Positions 62,294-64,000 of a stretch of 64,000 nt of DNA are shown piece by piece. The notes beneath the pieces were generated by a model. It searched no databases, was not told the origin of the DNA, and saw only the letters and a program-made list of their open reading frames with translations. The position numbers and the translations under genes were made by a program. Location of the stretch: positions 806,001 through 870,000 of the forward strand of contig CAWIGP010000002.1 in the NCBI GenBank assembly GCA_963835735.1, given 5' to 3'. This DNA is from DASQMT01 sp963835735 (GTDB lineage: Bacteria > Actinomycetota > Thermoleophilia > Solirubrobacterales > Solirubrobacteraceae). Numbering within the stretch: the first letter of the stretch is position 1; each line of letters opens with the position of its first letter.

Positions 62294-62309
62294 ATGCAAG
62301 ATCTGACCC
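62251..62309. repeat. 15-bp inverted repeat spanning a CoA-transferase/dehydrogenase junction
   Basis: GGGTCAGATCTTGCA (62251-62265) and its exact reverse complement (62295-62309) flank 29 nt that hold the CoA-transferase stop and the next gene's start. The form is that of a REP/BIME element of the kind moved by RAYT transposases; no such transposase is in the window. Confidence 0.75.
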
Positions 62310-63181
62310 TCCAGGAGGCGGCGGCATTCGCCGAGGCCGTCGGCGCGGCGGCCGACCGCACGCTCGACGAGCCCGAGCCGTGGCGACCGGGTGCGCTGCA
62401 GGACGATCGCTCCGCACCGCTGGCGGACGCGCTGGCCGCGATCGGCTGGCTGGACCTCGCGGGCGACGCGGAGCTGCTGCCGCTCGCCGGGCCGGCGGCG
62501 CTGGAGCTCGGCCGCCGGCTCGCGCCGCTGTCGGAGATCGACGCGCTGCTGGGCGGGAGCCCACTGGCCGGCGATCTCATCCGGCACGGAGCGTCGCGCG
62601 CGATCGGCGCACCGCTCGTCGTCTACGCGATCGACCGCGCCGAGCCGCTCACCTACGGCGACGGCGATCTCATCCGGCAAGGAGCGTCGCGCGCGATCGG
62701 CGCGCCGCTCGTCGTCTACGCGGTCGACCGCGCCGAGCCGCTCCCCTACGGCGACGCGCTCGGCGTCCACCGCGTGCTCGCGCGGCACGAGATCGGCCGG
62801 GCGAGCGACGCCGCGGTCGCAGCGTGGACGGCGGCGAGCGTCGGCTACCTCGCCGGGTTGAGCGAGTGGGCGCTCGGCATCGCGCTCGAGCATGCCCGCG
62901 GCCGCCGGGCGTTCGGCACGACACTGGCCGCGCTCGCGCCGGTGCAACAGCGGCTGGCGGACGCGGCGACCGCCGCGCGCGGCCTGCGCCTGCTCGCGGG
63001 CGAGACGCCGGGCCGCGCCGCGCTCGCGCACGCGGGCGTCGCCGCCGTTGACGTCACCGCCGCCTGCCAGCAGGTCGTGGGCGCGATCGGCTTCACGCTC
63101 GAGTTCCCGCTCCAGCGCGCCTACCGGCGCGCCCGCGCCGTGCAGCTCTGGGCCGACGCGCTCATCGCACCGGCGCGCTGA
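62294..63181 (+). CDS. Short acyl-CoA dehydrogenase-like protein, second subunit type
   Basis: 295 residues, shorter than the usual 380. The C-terminal helices are recognisable (SEWALGIALEHARGRRAFG, then ACQQVVGAIGFTLEFPLQRA, the GGIGFTWE-like signature of FadE27/29-type subunits). The middle FAD domain is reduced and contains an exact 31-residue duplication (DLIRHGASRAIGAPLVVYA and its repeat). ATG 62294 lies in the inverted repeat, so the first residues MQDLTLQE derive partly from it. It likely pairs with the first dehydrogenase of the operon. Confidence 0.8.
   Translation: MQDLTLQEAAAFAEAVGAAADRTLDEPEPWRPGALQDDRSAPLADALAAIGWLDLAGDAELLPLAGPAALELGRRLAPLSEIDALLGGSPLAGDLIRHGASRAIGAPLVVYAIDRAEPLTYGDGDLIRQGASRAIGAPLVVYAVDRAEPLPYGDALGVHRVLARHEIGRASDAAVAAWTAASVGYLAGLSEWALGIALEHARGRRAFGTTLAALAPVQQRLADAATAARGLRLLAGETPGRAALAHAGVAAVDVTAACQQVVGAIGFTLEFPLQRAYRRARAVQLWADALIAPAR
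62570..62755 (+). repeat. 93-bp in-frame tandem duplication
   Basis: 62570-62662 and 62663-62755 are 93-bp direct repeats with about four differences (for example CACGGA/CAAGGA and GCGATC/GCGGTC). Each encodes 31 residues beginning GDLIR. In-frame length and few changes point to a recent duplication that has kept the gene open. Confidence 0.85.
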
Positions 63182-63362
63182 GCTCGCGCGAGGAGCATTT
63201 CCCGCTCGCGCCCGGGGGGTCGCCGGCGAGCACGCGCACGCCGACCGGTCGATCGCGGCGAGCGGGGACGTGGCTCGAGATCAGCTCGCAGGCGACGTCC
63301 AGGATCCGCTCCCGGCCTCCGCCGGGACGGCCGCGCGGGCGGGCAGGGATCGTCGTCGGCAC
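63162..63362 (-). pseudogene. TetR-family regulator remnant
   Basis: A 66-residue frame opening at a GTG with RGRPGGGRERILDVACELIS, the first helix of a TetR DNA-binding domain. The helix-turn-helix that should follow is missing; the frame turns into unrelated Arg/Pro-rich sequence and ends inside the neighbouring dehydrogenase gene. It is a 5' fragment left after a deletion. The rest of 63182-63449 holds nothing else I can identify. Confidence 0.55.
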
Positions 63363-63449
63363 CGGGCCGATGCGACGAGGCGGGGCAACTCTGCGGCGCC
63401 GCTCGTGTCAATGCCCGGTGAAAGCAAGCGAAAGACCGATGGAGGTCAG

Positions 63450-64000
63450 ATGCTCCGCAAGCTCCGCGCCCGCATGACGTACGCCAACGTGGTCTCGACG
63501 ATCGCGCTCGGCCTGGCGATCGGCGGAGGCACCGCATACGCCGCGACGCGTATCGGCACCAGCAACATCCGCTACCACGCGGTCACCGGATCGAAGCTGT
63601 CGACCGACGCCGTGACGGCTTCCAAGGTGAAGAACAGCGCGCTGTCCGGCTCGGACATCCGCGACAACTCGATCCACTCCGGCGACATCCACAACGGCAC
63701 GCTGCAGGCGGCCGACTTCGTGGGCGGCCAGCTGCCCAAGGGCGACAAGGGCGATCCCGCCACGTCGATCTTCGGCGTCGTCACCAGCGGTGGCGGGCTG
63801 ACGAACTTCAAGAACGTCAGCGCGATCACGGGCACCGGCCCGTACACGATCACGCTGGCCCAGGACGTCAGCAAGTGCGCCGCGGTCGCGACGCTGAACG
63901 GCGGCGGCAACGGCACCATCACCGCCGAGCCGACCCAGGGCAACGTGCAGCAGATCACGGTCCACACGTACGTTGGCACGGTGGAGACGCCGCGCGCGTT
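63450..64000 (+). CDS. Secreted surface protein with pentapeptide-like repeats (partial)
   Basis: The gene runs off the right edge; 183 residues are visible. GGAGG (63441-63445) precedes the ATG. A signal peptide (hydrophobic VVSTIALGLAIGGGTAYAA, about residues 14-32) is followed by 13 tandem five-residue units, each with a hydrophobic second position (RIGTS, NIRYH, AVTGS, KLSTD, AVTAS, KVKNS, ALSGS, DIRDN and on to QLPKG, about residues 34-98). A short GDKGD stretch follows, then a beta-rich domain (GPYTITLAQDVSKC). The repeats suggest a right-handed beta-helix stalk. Proteins of this type are common in Solirubrobacterales. Confidence 0.75.
   Translation, partial: MLRKLRARMTYANVVSTIALGLAIGGGTAYAATRIGTSNIRYHAVTGSKLSTDAVTASKVKNSALSGSDIRDNSIHSGDIHNGTLQAADFVGGQLPKGDKGDPATSIFGVVTSGGGLTNFKNVSAITGTGPYTITLAQDVSKCAAVATLNGGGNGTITAEPTQGNVQQITVHTYVGTVETPRA

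Overview
This is high-GC, densely packed bacterial DNA with no rRNA, tRNA, transposase, prophage or CRISPR array that I can see. It reads as an actinobacterial chromosome. An F420-type luciferase-like oxidoreductase, a large LuxR-family (LAL) regulator, many GTG starts, ATGA/GTGA gene overlaps and probable leaderless promoters support this. The surface protein running off the right end (signal peptide, pentapeptide-like repeats, short GDKGD stretch) and the acyl-CoA-rich catabolism make Solirubrobacterales/Thermoleophilia (Conexibacter- or Solirubrobacter-like) my best guess. That placement is inference.

Layout. 1-10.6 kb: end of a GntR regulator, a frameshifted aldehyde dehydrogenase, a frameshifted methyltransferase, an AraC regulator / UvrA paralogue / VOC protein module, a D-threonine-aldolase-like PLP enzyme, an orphan histidine kinase, and a divergent AhpD-like/XRE pair around a palindromic operator. 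10.6-20 kb: a D-arabinono-lactone-oxidase-type gene broken by two tandem ~48-bp repeats, an arginine-deiminase-fold hydrolase, an MBL-fold protein, a membrane protein, and a giant LAL regulator divergent from a row of secreted proteins (RTX repeats, a HExxHxxGxxH protease, a signal-anchored protein) that ends at a UUCG-loop terminator. 20-32 kb: an MDR oxidoreductase, a MazE-MazF-PucR operon, a two-GAF protein, a deoC / aldehyde dehydrogenase / truncated aldehyde dehydrogenase operon, and an HbpS-like / SKI2-type helicase operon. 32-44 kb: a frameshifted PAS/GAF histidine kinase overlapping tail to tail with a possible ADP-ribosyltransferase-like protein, a SpoIIE-type phosphatase, an SDR / acyl-CoA synthetase / enoyl-CoA hydratase operon, ArsR/AHSA1 opposite a DHFR-fold protein, and an aldo-keto reductase.

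44.8-63.2 kb is a catabolic region of tightly coupled operons. One is Fe-S protein / FAD-linked oxidase / 82-aa unknown / LLM oxidoreductase / acyl-CoA dehydrogenase / DUF2283-like protein. A second is TPP decarboxylase / amino-acid dehydrogenase / Gfo-Idh oxidoreductase. There are also a stand-alone acyl-CoA dehydrogenase, a VapBC pair, and a Rieske oxygenase / CocE hydrolase pair divergent from an IclR-led operon (acyl-CoA dehydrogenase, CoA-transferase, second acyl-CoA dehydrogenase). The logic fits uptake of an ester or acid, CoA activation, desaturation and hydration, with electrons passed to F420, FAD and Fe-S carriers. The substrate is unknown.

Two cross-cutting signals stand out. First, a TAnnnT-like hexamer recurs 5-8 nt before many start codons on both strands, as expected for leaderless transcripts. 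Second, short palindromic repeats have landed in or at the ends of genes (11.75, 56.17 and 62.25 kb) and changed their coding sequence. Caution: five otherwise conserved genes carry frameshifts, six sites in all. Some of these may be sequencing or assembly errors and should be checked against reads before the genes are called dead.
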